Shown piece after piece: positions 1-7,130 of a stretch of DNA of 15,588 nucleotides. This DNA comes from an uncultured Clostridia bacterium (GTDB taxonomy: Bacteria; Bacillota; Clostridia; TANB77; CAG-508). Numbering within the stretch: the stretch's first letter is position 1; each line of letters begins with the position of its first letter. The stretch spans positions 1 through 15,588 of the forward strand of contig CARUQW010000025.1 in assembly GCA_949077355.1 (NCBI GenBank). Direction: 5' to 3'. Below the pieces are notes generated by a model. It was given only the letters and a program-made list of their open reading frames with translations. It searched no databases and was not told the DNA's origin. A program made the position numbers and the translations under genes.

Positions 1-873
1 TATATCTTTGATAAGATATACATTTCCTAAACTTTTTGACATTTTTCCGCCATTAATTAGTAAATATTCTCCATGCATCCAATAATTGGCTGGTATTTTG
101 CCACATCTACCTTTGCTTTGTGCAATTTCATTTTCATGATGTGTTGGAATTAAGTCAATTCCTCCTGTATGAATATCAAATTGTTCTCCTAAATACTTTT
201 GTCCCATAGCAGAACATTCAATATGCCATCCAGGATAACTTGGTCCCCATGGGCTATCCCACTTCATCAAATGATTTTCTGGTGCTTTTATCCATAAAGC
301 AAAATCGTATGGATTTCTTTTTTCTGGGTCAATATCTACTCTAGCGCCTGCCTTTTGTTCTTCTAAATTCACATTAGAAAGAATCGGATATTCTTCTAAT
401 TTTGCTATGTCAAAATAGATGGTTGTTGATGTTTCATAAGCATATCCATTTTCTATTAATTTTTGAACATATTCTAACATTTCTTGTATATGGTCTGTTG
501 CTTTACAAACAATTTCTGGTGTTTCGATGTTTAAAGCTTCTAAATCTTTAAAAAATAGTTTGGTATAATATTCTGCAATTTCCATTGGTGATTTTTTTTC
601 TTCTCTTGCTGATTTTAACATTTTGTCTTCTCCTTCATCACCATCTGAAACCAAATGTCCTACATCGGTAATGTTCATTGCATGTTTTATGGCATAACCA
701 TTATATCGTAAAACTCTTCTTAAGATATCTTGAAATAGATTCGTTCTCATATTTCCTATTGTTGCATCTTTATATACCGTTGGTCCACAAGAATACATTC
801 TTATTTCTTTTTTATCAATTGGTTGAAATATCTCTTTTTTCTTCGTTAATGTATTATAAAAATAAATATCCAA
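1..873 (-). CDS. cysS: Cysteinyl-tRNA synthetase, N-terminal 291 codons (3' end outside window)
   Basis: This class I aminoacyl-tRNA synthetase charges tRNA-Cys with cysteine in the cytoplasm. Seen in the translation: CGPTVY near residue 30, the nucleotide-binding signature as TIGN rather than HIGN, the NITDVGHL stretch, GWHIECSAMG and HHENE (with the first Cys, these supply the zinc ligands in this family), and KMSKSLGN just before the window edge. The family is usually about 460-480 residues, so roughly the last third (most of the anticodon-binding part) is missing. No ATG fits the N-terminus. I chose the TTG at 873-871 because a GAAGGGAT Shine-Dalgarno lies 7 bases upstream and the protein then begins MDIYFYNTL, as expected. 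It follows the penicillin-binding protein gene on the same strand, separated by a terminator-like hairpin, so it is probably a separate transcript. Identity is very secure. Confidence 0.96.
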   Translation of the reverse strand, partial: MDIYFYNTLTKKKEIFQPIDKKEIRMYSCGPTVYKDATIGNMRTNLFQDILRRVLRYNGYAIKHAMNITDVGHLVSDGDEGEDKMLKSAREEKKSPMEIAEYYTKLFFKDLEALNIETPEIVCKATDHIQEMLEYVQKLIENGYAYETSTTIYFDIAKLEEYPILSNVNLEEQKAGARVDIDPEKRNPYDFALWIKAPENHLMKWDSPWGPSYPGWHIECSAMGQKYLGEQFDIHTGGIDLIPTHHENEIAQSKGRCGKIPANYWMHGEYLLINGGKMSKSLGNVYLIKDI

Positions 874-907
874 ATTTTATCCCTTCTTTCTTCCTGATTT
901 AAATAGA

Positions 908-931
908 AGATGTGAAACGCATTTCACATCT
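908..931 (-). terminator. Hairpin after the penicillin-binding protein gene, probable intrinsic terminator
   Basis: A perfect 10-bp stem (AGATGTGAAA pairing with TTTCACATCT) closes a CGCA loop 11 bases past the pbp stop codon. On the minus strand it is followed by TCTATTT, a short interrupted T-tract, so termination may be only partial before cysS. The plus strand has a longer T-run after the stem, but no gene there would need it. Confidence 0.6.
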
Positions 932-941
932 CTTCATCTTT

Positions 942-3541
942 TTATGTTCCACTAGTATTTTCGGTATTCGTAGCATTGGTTGTAGAGTTTGTTTCGTTTT
1001 CCACTTTATTTTCTGCTGCTGTATTATTACTTGGCTTTTCTGTATTTGTCGTATTGGTTGTATTCGTGGTATTCGTTGTATTTGTTTGTGGTTTTGGCTT
1101 TGGTTTTTCTTCTTCTTTTGGTTTTGTATGTATGGTACAAGATTCTTCTACTTTTCCTTTGGTAGCAGTATTCGAACTACCATTAACTGGTTTCCATAGT
1201 TGTAATTTTTCTTTTGGCACTACGCCACCAAAACCTTTTGTTTCAGTTGCTACATATTGTGAACAAAATTCTGTTGCTAATAATTTTGATTCTGAACAAA
1301 TTAATTGTGAACCATGTCCTTCACATTTTTCTGGTAAATTATCAGATGTGAATATTTCTTTATAGGTATCTGTACATCCTGTTGTTGCTAAACAACCTGT
1401 TGCTCTACATATGGTTTGCTCTACAATTCCATTTGGTCTTGTAAAGGTTGCTCCTTGTAATCCTTTATGAATCGCTGTCATGACTTCATCCCAAATCATT
1501 CCAGCTGGATTGGTTCCACCCCATACAACTTCTTCTGGATTATCATATCCAAACCAACAAGCAGCTGCATAATATGGAGTAAATCCACAAAGCCATCTAT
1601 CTTTGCTATCATCTGTTGTACCTGTTTTGGCTGCTACATCCATTCCTGCTATCGCACAATAAGTTGCTGTTCCTTTTTTTACAGGCTCTTGTAAGATAGA
1701 TTTTACAATATAAGCATTTTGTTCTGATATTACCCTTCTCTTTTCTTGTTTTGGTTCTAATACTGTATTTCCAGCAGAGTCTACTACTTTTGTATAGAAG
1801 GTTGGTGTAATATATTCACCATTGTTAGCAATAGCACTGTAAGCTGCTGCCATTTCTAATGGACTGATTCCATCGGAAATTCCTCCAATTGCAACTGGTA
1901 AACTCTCATCGTTCTTTTTAGGGTCTTCGCCTTCTTTGTATAAGCTCGTTACGCCAAAGTTTCTCATATAGTCAATTGATTTTCCTGGTGTTAATTCTTT
2001 CATAATTTTAACTTCTGGTACGTTTTGAGAATAAGCAATAACATCTCTAATGTTGATTAAGCCTCTATATTTACCACCATCATTTTTTGGTTGGTAACCA
2101 TTAAAATCGGTTAATACATCGTCATATACTGTTCCTGCTGTAATTATCTTTTCTTGTAAAGCTGGTGCTATATCTGCAATTGGCTTGATGGAAGAACCTG
2201 GTTGTCTTAAACTTTGGGTTCCTCGATTTAGATTTGCTCCTGTTTTTGCTCCTAACCCTCCTGAAACACCTAAAACATTTCCATTGGTATGGTCCATAAT
2301 AACCATAGCAGCTTGTGTATGTTCATTTTTCATAGAACCATCTTTATTTTTTGCTCTTCCTGCTTTTATATATTTTTCTTTTGCTGTTTCTTCTTCCACT
2401 CTTGCCTGTATTTCAGGATTTACTGTTGAATAAATGGTCAATCCACTACTATATACATAATTTTGTGCCAGCTCTCTTGAAATTTCTTTTTCTTCCATAA
2501 CTTGAGTAATTACTTGTTCAATCACTGCATCGGTATGATAAGAATATCCAGAAGTGGTTGTTGTTTCTCCTTTTTGGAATGGTAATCCTTCCTCTACTTT
2601 GGCAATTGCTGCATCATATTCTTCTTGATTTTCTATATAACCTAATTCTTTCATTTTAGCTAGAACTGTTTTGGTTTTCTTTCTTATCTTTTCTTTATTG
2701 TCTTTGGTTTCATCAAATGGATCATAAGAATTTGGTGAACTATTAATTCCTGCCATAAATGCACATTCTGCTAAATCTAAGTCTTTCGCACTTTTGTTAA
2801 AATAGTATTCTGCCCCTAATTCAACCCCGTGTAAGTTACTAGAACCTACAAATAAAATATTTAAATATAATTCTAGAATTTGGTCTTTGGATATCATTCT
2901 TTCTACTTGATATGCTTTTGCCCATTCTTTTACTTTTCTGAAAATACCTTCCATTCCTGATGTTTCATCATCTTTTGTGATGTTTTTTACCAATTGCTGT
3001 GTAATTGTACTTCCTCCATAAGAACCTTTTCCAAATACTTTATTTACAATTGCTCCTGCTGTTCTTTTCAAGTCTACTCCACTGTGTTTATAAAATCTTT
3101 CATCTTCAATTGATACATAGGCCTTTGGTAAATATTCTGACATTTCTTCTAATGTTATAATTTTTCTTTTTTCGTCTCCACTTAAGTTAGCAATCACTCC
3201 ACCATTACTGTCTACTACCACTGAATTAGATGCCCCTATTTTCAATTCTTCCTTTGTAATTTCGAAATCATCGCCAAATAGCCCAAAAAACATTCCTGCA
3301 ATAATTCCTGCTCCGACTACACATGCTAATAGGAATAAAACATTAATATTTTAATTGCCATCATTAGTTTAGGATGTCGATTTGAAAATTTATTTTTCTT
3401 TCCTTTTTTACTTTTTTTTGCTTCTGGTCTTCTTGCATTTGGTCTATTACTTGATTTCGTTGTTGGTCTACTATTGGTTGGTCTTTTCTTTTTTCCGTTT
3501 TGTACTCTATGTGGTTTTGCTTTTTCATTATCACTTGGCAT
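942..3541 (-). pseudogene. Class A penicillin-binding protein (PBP1A type), reading frame broken in the membrane anchor
   Basis: A bifunctional peptidoglycan glycosyltransferase and DD-transpeptidase that builds and crosslinks the wall outside the membrane. A Lys/Arg-rich cytoplasmic tail starts at ATG 3541 (AAGGGGG Shine-Dalgarno at 3549-3555) and stops at TAG 3326. The catalytic part lies in the -1 frame, open from 3350 to the TAA at 942. One missing base near 3345 would join them into 866 residues with one transmembrane segment at about 61-90. Rejoined numbering: GT51 motifs EDERFYKHSG (~146), GGSTITQQL (~176) and KDQILELYLN (~219); transpeptidase SSIK (Ser ~450), SQN (~505), KTGT (~639). 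A Cys-containing C-terminal region and a Thr/Asn-rich tail follow. The right-hand ORF has its first ATG at 3293 but lacks a Shine-Dalgarno and a full anchor. Identity is sure; whether the break is real, a sequencing error or recoding cannot be decided here. Confidence 0.9.
1042..1086. repeat. Five 9-bp tandem units encoding the Asn-Thr-Thr tail of the penicillin-binding protein
   Basis: Five consecutive 9-base units of the form GTATTnGTn (plus strand) encode repeated Asn-Thr-Thr triplets in the C-terminal tail of the upstream-described wall synthase. The units differ only at a few positions. The tail is low-complexity, probably disordered and surface-exposed, and could change length by slippage. 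Confidence 0.8.
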
Positions 3542-3580
3542 TTTATTACCCCCTTGCCAGTTTTAAAATTCGACAAATAC

Positions 3581-3591
3581 ATTATATTATA
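3581..3591 (-). promoter_or_regulatory. Possible -10 boxes for the penicillin-binding protein gene
   Basis: Two overlapping TATAAT hexamers on the minus strand (3581-3586 and 3586-3591) lie about 40 bases upstream of the pbp ATG, in the 103-base gap after the unknown gene. No good -35 box sits at 16-18 bases, so this is only a candidate. Confidence 0.3.
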
Positions 3592-3644
3592 TTTGAAATA
3601 AAAAGAAAAGCTTTTTTAGAAATTTTTAAGAATTTAGATAATTT

Positions 3645-4493
3645 TCAAATTTTACTGTTTATTCCCACTAATTGTGTTATTTTTACTTTATCTTTTCCTA
3701 GTTGTTTTATAATTTCTTGAAATGGTTGTTTTTTATTGATTTGTGCTTCGTATAATTCATAATTTTTATATTTATTAATTTTATCGTAATCAAATTGCTC
3801 TGTTTCTTTAAATTTTATTTCGTAATCATTGATACTAGTTCCATTAAATCTTTTTTTCGTAATTCTTACATTCCCCCTGATATTCAGTATCACTGCATTT
3901 TCATAGATATTGTATTGATTGATTAATTCTGATGGAAAGTCTATATTTAAAATCAATTTTGTTTTTGCAATTCCTTTTTTCTTGTTATTTCCAACGGTTA
4001 TCATAATTCCATCTTGTTCTAATATTTGTTTTTCTATTTTTTTAAATTTTTCTATATGATTGGTTACTATATTCACTCTTTTGTATTCTTTTGCGATTTT
4101 TCTTATATTTGCTAACATATTTTCGGATAGGTCATTGACTAAAATAGCAATGGCTATGTCTTGTTTTTTCATTTTCTTTTTTTCTAATATGTAATCTAAT
4201 GCTTGACAGGCAAGTACTTCAAATAGCCATTTTCCTTCGATAATATCGAAATTATAACGATACAATCGATTTTTGTATTCTTCTTGTTCTTGTATTTTTT
4301 GGCTAAGTATAATTTTTTTACTAATGGCTTTGTCTAATATTTTTTTGGTTTTTTGAACTAGCTTCTCTGCTTTTTTTTCTTCTATTACTTCATCTCTACC
4401 AATTGGTATTATGATTTTATCGCCTTCTAATTTTATTATATTAAATGTTCTTGCAATAAAATTAGGCTTGTCATCTTCTTGGATATAATACAA
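3645..4493 (-). CDS. Protein of unknown function, 282 aa
   Basis: I do not recognise this family. The protein is soluble-looking, with no signal peptide or membrane segment. It opens with a short beta-like stretch (IKLEGDKIIIPIGRDE). A Lys/Glu-rich, probably helical segment follows at about residues 40-75, then alternating hydrophobic strands and helices (AIAILVNDL, RVNIVTNHI, GIMITVGNNKKKG, TKLILNIDFP, NAVILNIRG). That order resembles a Rossmann-like alpha/beta domain, but no nucleotide-binding signature is present. The start is TTG at 4493-4491, chosen because AAGGTGA lies about 6 bases upstream and no in-frame ATG is near. It stops at TGA 3645. It lies between a gene remnant and the penicillin-binding protein on the same strand, so co-expression with the wall enzyme is possible but unproven. 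The ORF is long, intact and preceded by a good ribosome-binding site, so it is very likely a real gene. Confidence 0.85.
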   Translation of the reverse strand: MYYIQEDDKPNFIARTFNIIKLEGDKIIIPIGRDEVIEEKKAEKLVQKTKKILDKAISKKIILSQKIQEQEEYKNRLYRYNFDIIEGKWLFEVLACQALDYILEKKKMKKQDIAIAILVNDLSENMLANIRKIAKEYKRVNIVTNHIEKFKKIEKQILEQDGIMITVGNNKKKGIAKTKLILNIDFPSELINQYNIYENAVILNIRGNVRITKKRFNGTSINDYEIKFKETEQFDYDKINKYKNYELYEAQINKKQPFQEIIKQLGKDKVKITQLVGINSKI

Positions 4494-4566
4494 AAAATCA
4501 CCTTCATTCCTTTTTATTTAAGTATATGAAAGCGATTTTTTATTATTCCTTATTTTATATAATTTT

Positions 4567-4799
4567 TTATAATGTGTATGGATTGTCTGGTGTTCCTTCT
4601 CCATCTTTGATGTCTATCGATTTTAATGTGAAAATACAACTCGTAGACCTTTTTCGCATATTGAAAAAGTTGGACTTCTCAAGTTGCTGTTGTAGTATTC
4701 ACTACAAAAAGTGGCATCTCCCTCGAACGGCAATGAACCATCTGAAACAACAAAATACATTCCATACCAATATCGGATATGAAACTCTAAATTTTGTGT
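4567..4799 (-). pseudogene. Frameshifted C-terminal remnant resembling a DUF6273-type surface/secreted protein
   Basis: Between truB and the unknown gene, the minus strand carries a coding-like stretch without a start codon. One frame reads YFVVSDGSLPFEG, then SEYYNSNLRSPTF, then EKGLRVVF, and hits a stop. The next frame continues FTLKSIDIKDGEGTPDNPYTL and stops at TAA 4567. Removing one T from the run at 4631-4634 joins them into GLRVVFTLKS followed by DGEGTPDNPYTL. From memory, that is the C-terminal pattern of clostridial DUF6273-containing proteins (G-[VI]-R-P-V-V-x-L-K-S ... G-x-G-T-x-x-N-P-Y). The normally conserved Pro of RPVV is missing. Local GC is raised: 26 of 60 bases at 4681-4740 by hand count. 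No ATG or Shine-Dalgarno is seen between the truB stop and this stretch. It is probably a decayed or truncated gene; the family name is an inference. Confidence 0.65.
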
Positions 4800-4825
4800 T
4801 ATTTTTAGCGTTTTATGTCTATTTT

Positions 4826-5683
4826 TTAAGTCTCCAAAATGATATCTCTTTTTAAAAATTCATTTTCTACCACACCAATTCCCAAAAACTTATCTTCGCA
4901 ATAAATACGATAAACTCCATCTGGCTTTTTCATGGTTAATTTAACGCCATTTAAGAAAGGTGTTAGTCTATTTTTAGTAATAGTAAGCATTGGTTTCTTT
5001 TGAAATAATTCCTCAATCGTAAGGTAATTCAAATTTTGTTCTTGCAATTCCTCTACTGTAATTGCTTGCTCAATCGAAAATTCACCTACTCTAGTTCGTT
5101 TTAATGCTGACATGAATCCTATGGTTCCCAATCTTTTTGCTATATCTTCACACAAACTTCTCATATAGGTTCCCTTCGAACAATGTACTTGAAATTCAAT
5201 TTGCTTTTCGTTTGGATTGATTGTTATTAACTTCATTTCATAAATTTCAATTTGTCTTGGTTGAATTTCTACTGTTTGTCCTTTACGTGCATATTCATAT
5301 AGTTTTTTTCCTTTTACCTTAATCGCCGAATACATAGGAGGCATTTGTTCTTGTTTTCCAACAAAAGTTCCTAATACTTCTGCAACCTTTTCCTTTTGAA
5401 AAATTTCGTCACTTACTTCTTCTTTTTCTAAAACTTTTCCTTCCCTATCTGCAGTATCTGTTTTAGTTCCTAGAGTTAATTGAACTTCATATATCTTATC
5501 ATGATTGATTAGATATTTTGAACACAAAGTTCCCTTTCCTATTAATAATGGCAACACACCTGTTGCCATTGGATCAAGTGTTCCAGTATGTCCTACTTTT
5601 TCACCGATTATTTTTTTTACTTTATACACAACATCATGTGATGTACAGTTTTGAGGTTTATTTACAATAATTATTCCATCCAT
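4826..5683 (-). CDS. truB: tRNA pseudouridine(55) synthase TruB
   Basis: TruB converts U55 of the tRNA T-loop to pseudouridine. The 285-residue product has the expected N-terminus (GIIIVNKPQNCTSHDVV), the catalytic motif GHTGTLDPMATGVLP with the nucleophile Asp at about residue 37, YEVQLTLGTKTDTADREG, the Pro-rich QMPPMYSAIKVKGKKLYEYAR motif, and HCSKGTYMRSL. A C-terminal PUA-like tail ends in DGVYRIYCEDKFLGIG. The start is ATG 5683-5681, which overlaps the end of nrnA by 13 bases. There is no clear Shine-Dalgarno, so translation is probably coupled to nrnA. The frame stays open upstream to 5785, but that part is only nrnA read out of frame. In many Bacillota truB is followed by ribF and rpsO; here a gene remnant follows instead. 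Confidence 0.97.
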   Translation of the reverse strand: MDGIIIVNKPQNCTSHDVVYKVKKIIGEKVGHTGTLDPMATGVLPLLIGKGTLCSKYLINHDKIYEVQLTLGTKTDTADREGKVLEKEEVSDEIFQKEKVAEVLGTFVGKQEQMPPMYSAIKVKGKKLYEYARKGQTVEIQPRQIEIYEMKLITINPNEKQIEFQVHCSKGTYMRSLCEDIAKRLGTIGFMSALKRTRVGEFSIEQAITVEELQEQNLNYLTIEELFQKKPMLTITKNRLTPFLNGVKLTMKKPDGVYRIYCEDKFLGIGVVENEFLKRDIILET

Positions 5684-6624
5684 TTTTTTATTTCTTTCAT
5701 TAATTTTTCTTTTACTTGTTCTACACTTCCTTGAATTAATGCTCCTGCCGCTCTTGCATGACCTCCGCCGCCAAACAATAGGCATATATCTGACACATTA
5801 ATTCCATCTTCAGAACGTAGCGATACTTTATAGGCTTCTTCATCATCTTTTTGTCTAATAAAAATAGATACCAATACTCCTTCAATATCTTTTCCGATGT
5901 TTACTAACCCTTCGTGGTCTCCTGGTTCTGCCTTTACTTCTAATTCATCTTGTGTATTCATATAAGTAAAAGCCACTTTTCCTTCTTCTAATAATTCCAT
6001 TCTATCAATAATTCTTTTGGTTAGTTCAAAATTGGCTTTTGTTTTGGTTCCCATCGTTCTTTTATAAATATCTGGAATATCAACACCTAATCGAAGTAAC
6101 TCTGCTGTATATTCAAAAGTATCTGGCGTAACACCCATATAGCGAAATCCACCAGTATCTGTTATAATTCCAGTCATAAGACAAGTTCCTATTTCTTTTG
6201 TAATTTTAATTTCAAAATATTCCGCCATTCCTACTAATATTTCACAACACGCTGGTGATACTGGATTTACATAGTTCAAATCACCATACATATTATTACT
6301 ACCATGATGGTCAATAACAATCGTCTTTTTGGCATTTTCAAAACATTCATTTTTTGCCATTCTTTTAAAAGTTGCACAATCTACTGAAATCGCTAAATCA
6401 TACTTCTCGATTTCTGTTTCTGGTTTTATTTCATTAGCTCCTGGCAAAAACTGAAACATTCTAGAATATTCAGGAATAATTACATCTGCTGTTTTTCCCA
6501 ATTCTTCTATCATAAATTTCATCCCTAAACTACTACCAACAGCATCTCCATCTGGCGATTCATGAGTTAAGATTACTATTTTTTCAGCTTCTTTTATTTC
6601 TTTTAAAATTTCATCTAATGTCAT
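5671..6624 (-). CDS. nrnA: DHH/DHHA1 phosphoesterase, bifunctional oligoribonuclease and pAp phosphatase NrnA
   Basis: A cytoplasmic DHH-family phosphodiesterase that, in this family, degrades short oligoribonucleotides (nanoRNA) and dephosphorylates pAp. It has 317 residues, near the usual 310-325. Metal-binding motifs appear in order: THESPDGDAVGSS (residues ~20-32), SVDCA (~80-84), IDHHGSNN (~104-111, the DHH motif) and TGIITDTGGFRY. A C-terminal DHHA1 domain carries the GGGGHARAAG glycine loop. I chose ATG 6624-6622, giving MTLDEILKEI, because AAAGGA lies at 6632-6637 with 7-base spacing. The frame is open to 6678, but the extra 18 residues do not look like the family N-terminus. It sits between rbfA and truB, a common order in Bacillota. 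The end overlaps truB. Confidence 0.93.
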   Translation of the reverse strand: MTLDEILKEIKEAEKIVILTHESPDGDAVGSSLGMKFMIEELGKTADVIIPEYSRMFQFLPGANEIKPETEIEKYDLAISVDCATFKRMAKNECFENAKKTIVIDHHGSNNMYGDLNYVNPVSPACCEILVGMAEYFEIKITKEIGTCLMTGIITDTGGFRYMGVTPDTFEYTAELLRLGVDIPDIYKRTMGTKTKANFELTKRIIDRMELLEEGKVAFTYMNTQDELEVKAEPGDHEGLVNIGKDIEGVLVSIFIRQKDDEEAYKVSLRSEDGINVSDICLLFGGGGHARAAGALIQGSVEQVKEKLMKEIKKWME

Positions 6625-6656
6625 TTTCATTTCCTTTCTTTTTGCCATTGGTTCCG

Positions 6657-6681
6657 GGTTTGTTTGGCAACCTTTCAAACC
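6657..6681 (-). repeat. Short inverted repeat between rbfA and nrnA
   Basis: Arms GGTTTG and CAAACC (6 bp) enclose 13 bases in the rbfA-nrnA gap, about 33 bases upstream of the chosen nrnA start. On the minus strand the 5' part contains GTTTGAAAGG, a string also found in the hairpin before ylxR. There is no T-tract, so it is not a terminator. It may affect mRNA processing, or be chance. Confidence 0.35.
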
Positions 6682-6708
6682 TTTGGCAATTTTTCTATTT
6701 TAAAAAGT

Positions 6709-7068
6709 TTAATTCTCTTTTTTAGGCATAATTTCTTTTAAAATACTATCAATTTTAGCTCCATATTCTAGCGAATCATCCAATTCAAAAATTAACTCTG
6801 GTGTATTTCTTAAATTTACTCTTCTTGCTAACTCACTTCTAATATAACCAGCAGATTTTTTTAATCCAGCTATCGTTTCTTTTATATTTTTAGAATTTAA
6901 TATGCTAACATATATTTTAGCATATTTCAAATCATTAGTAACTTTTACCTTAGTTACACTAATTAATCCTGTTACATTCGGATTTTTTAATTCATAGCCA
7001 ATAATTTGGCTCAGTTCTTTTTTATATTCTTCCTCAATACGACCTAATCTCGCTTGATTTTCTGGCAT
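6709..7068 (-). CDS. rbfA: Ribosome-binding factor A
   Basis: RbfA binds the 30S subunit and assists late maturation of 16S rRNA. The 119-residue product has the usual length and KH-like sequence: RLGRIEEEYKKELSQII, NPNVTGLISVTKVKVTNDLKYAKIYVS, an alanine/glycine helix (LKKSAGYIRSELARRVNLR), then PELIFELDDSLEYG and a short basic tail. The start ATG 7068-7066 is preceded by GGAGGAAAATAT, a strong Shine-Dalgarno. It follows infB after a 62-base gap that holds a 12-bp hairpin, the standard infB-rbfA order. Confidence 0.97.
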   Translation of the reverse strand: MPENQARLGRIEEEYKKELSQIIGYELKNPNVTGLISVTKVKVTNDLKYAKIYVSILNSKNIKETIAGLKKSAGYIRSELARRVNLRNTPELIFELDDSLEYGAKIDSILKEIMPKKEN

Positions 7069-7090
7069 ATATTTTCCTCCTTATTATTGC

Positions 7091-7120
7091 AGGGATTTCA
7101 GGAACGTCCCTGAAATCCCT
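7091..7120 (-). repeat. Perfect 12-bp hairpin between infB and rbfA
   Basis: AGGGATTTCAGG pairs perfectly with CCTGAAATCCCT around a 6-base loop, 10 bases after the infB stop and about 22 bases before the rbfA ATG. On the minus strand the 3' flank is GCAATAATAAGGAGG, with no T-tract. It is therefore not a normal intrinsic terminator; an mRNA-stability or processing element, or a partial attenuator, fits better. The structure is certain, the role is not. Confidence 0.75.
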
Positions 7121-7130
7121 TTCTGTATTA

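Noticed and set aside
942..2433. Plus-strand open frames opposite the penicillin-binding protein
   Set aside because: They mirror a well-recognised minus-strand gene, have odd Cys/Phe-rich compositions and lack ribosome-binding sites.
3326..3350. Programmed -1 frameshifting as the explanation for the split PBP gene
   Set aside because: The shift direction would fit, but no X-XXY-YYZ heptamer in frame and no downstream stem is visible. Class A PBPs are not known to be made this way.
4526..4855. Plus-strand open frame of 109 codons
   Set aside because: It has no Shine-Dalgarno, runs into the truB 3' end on the opposite strand, and overlies a minus-strand remnant with clear protein-family pattern.
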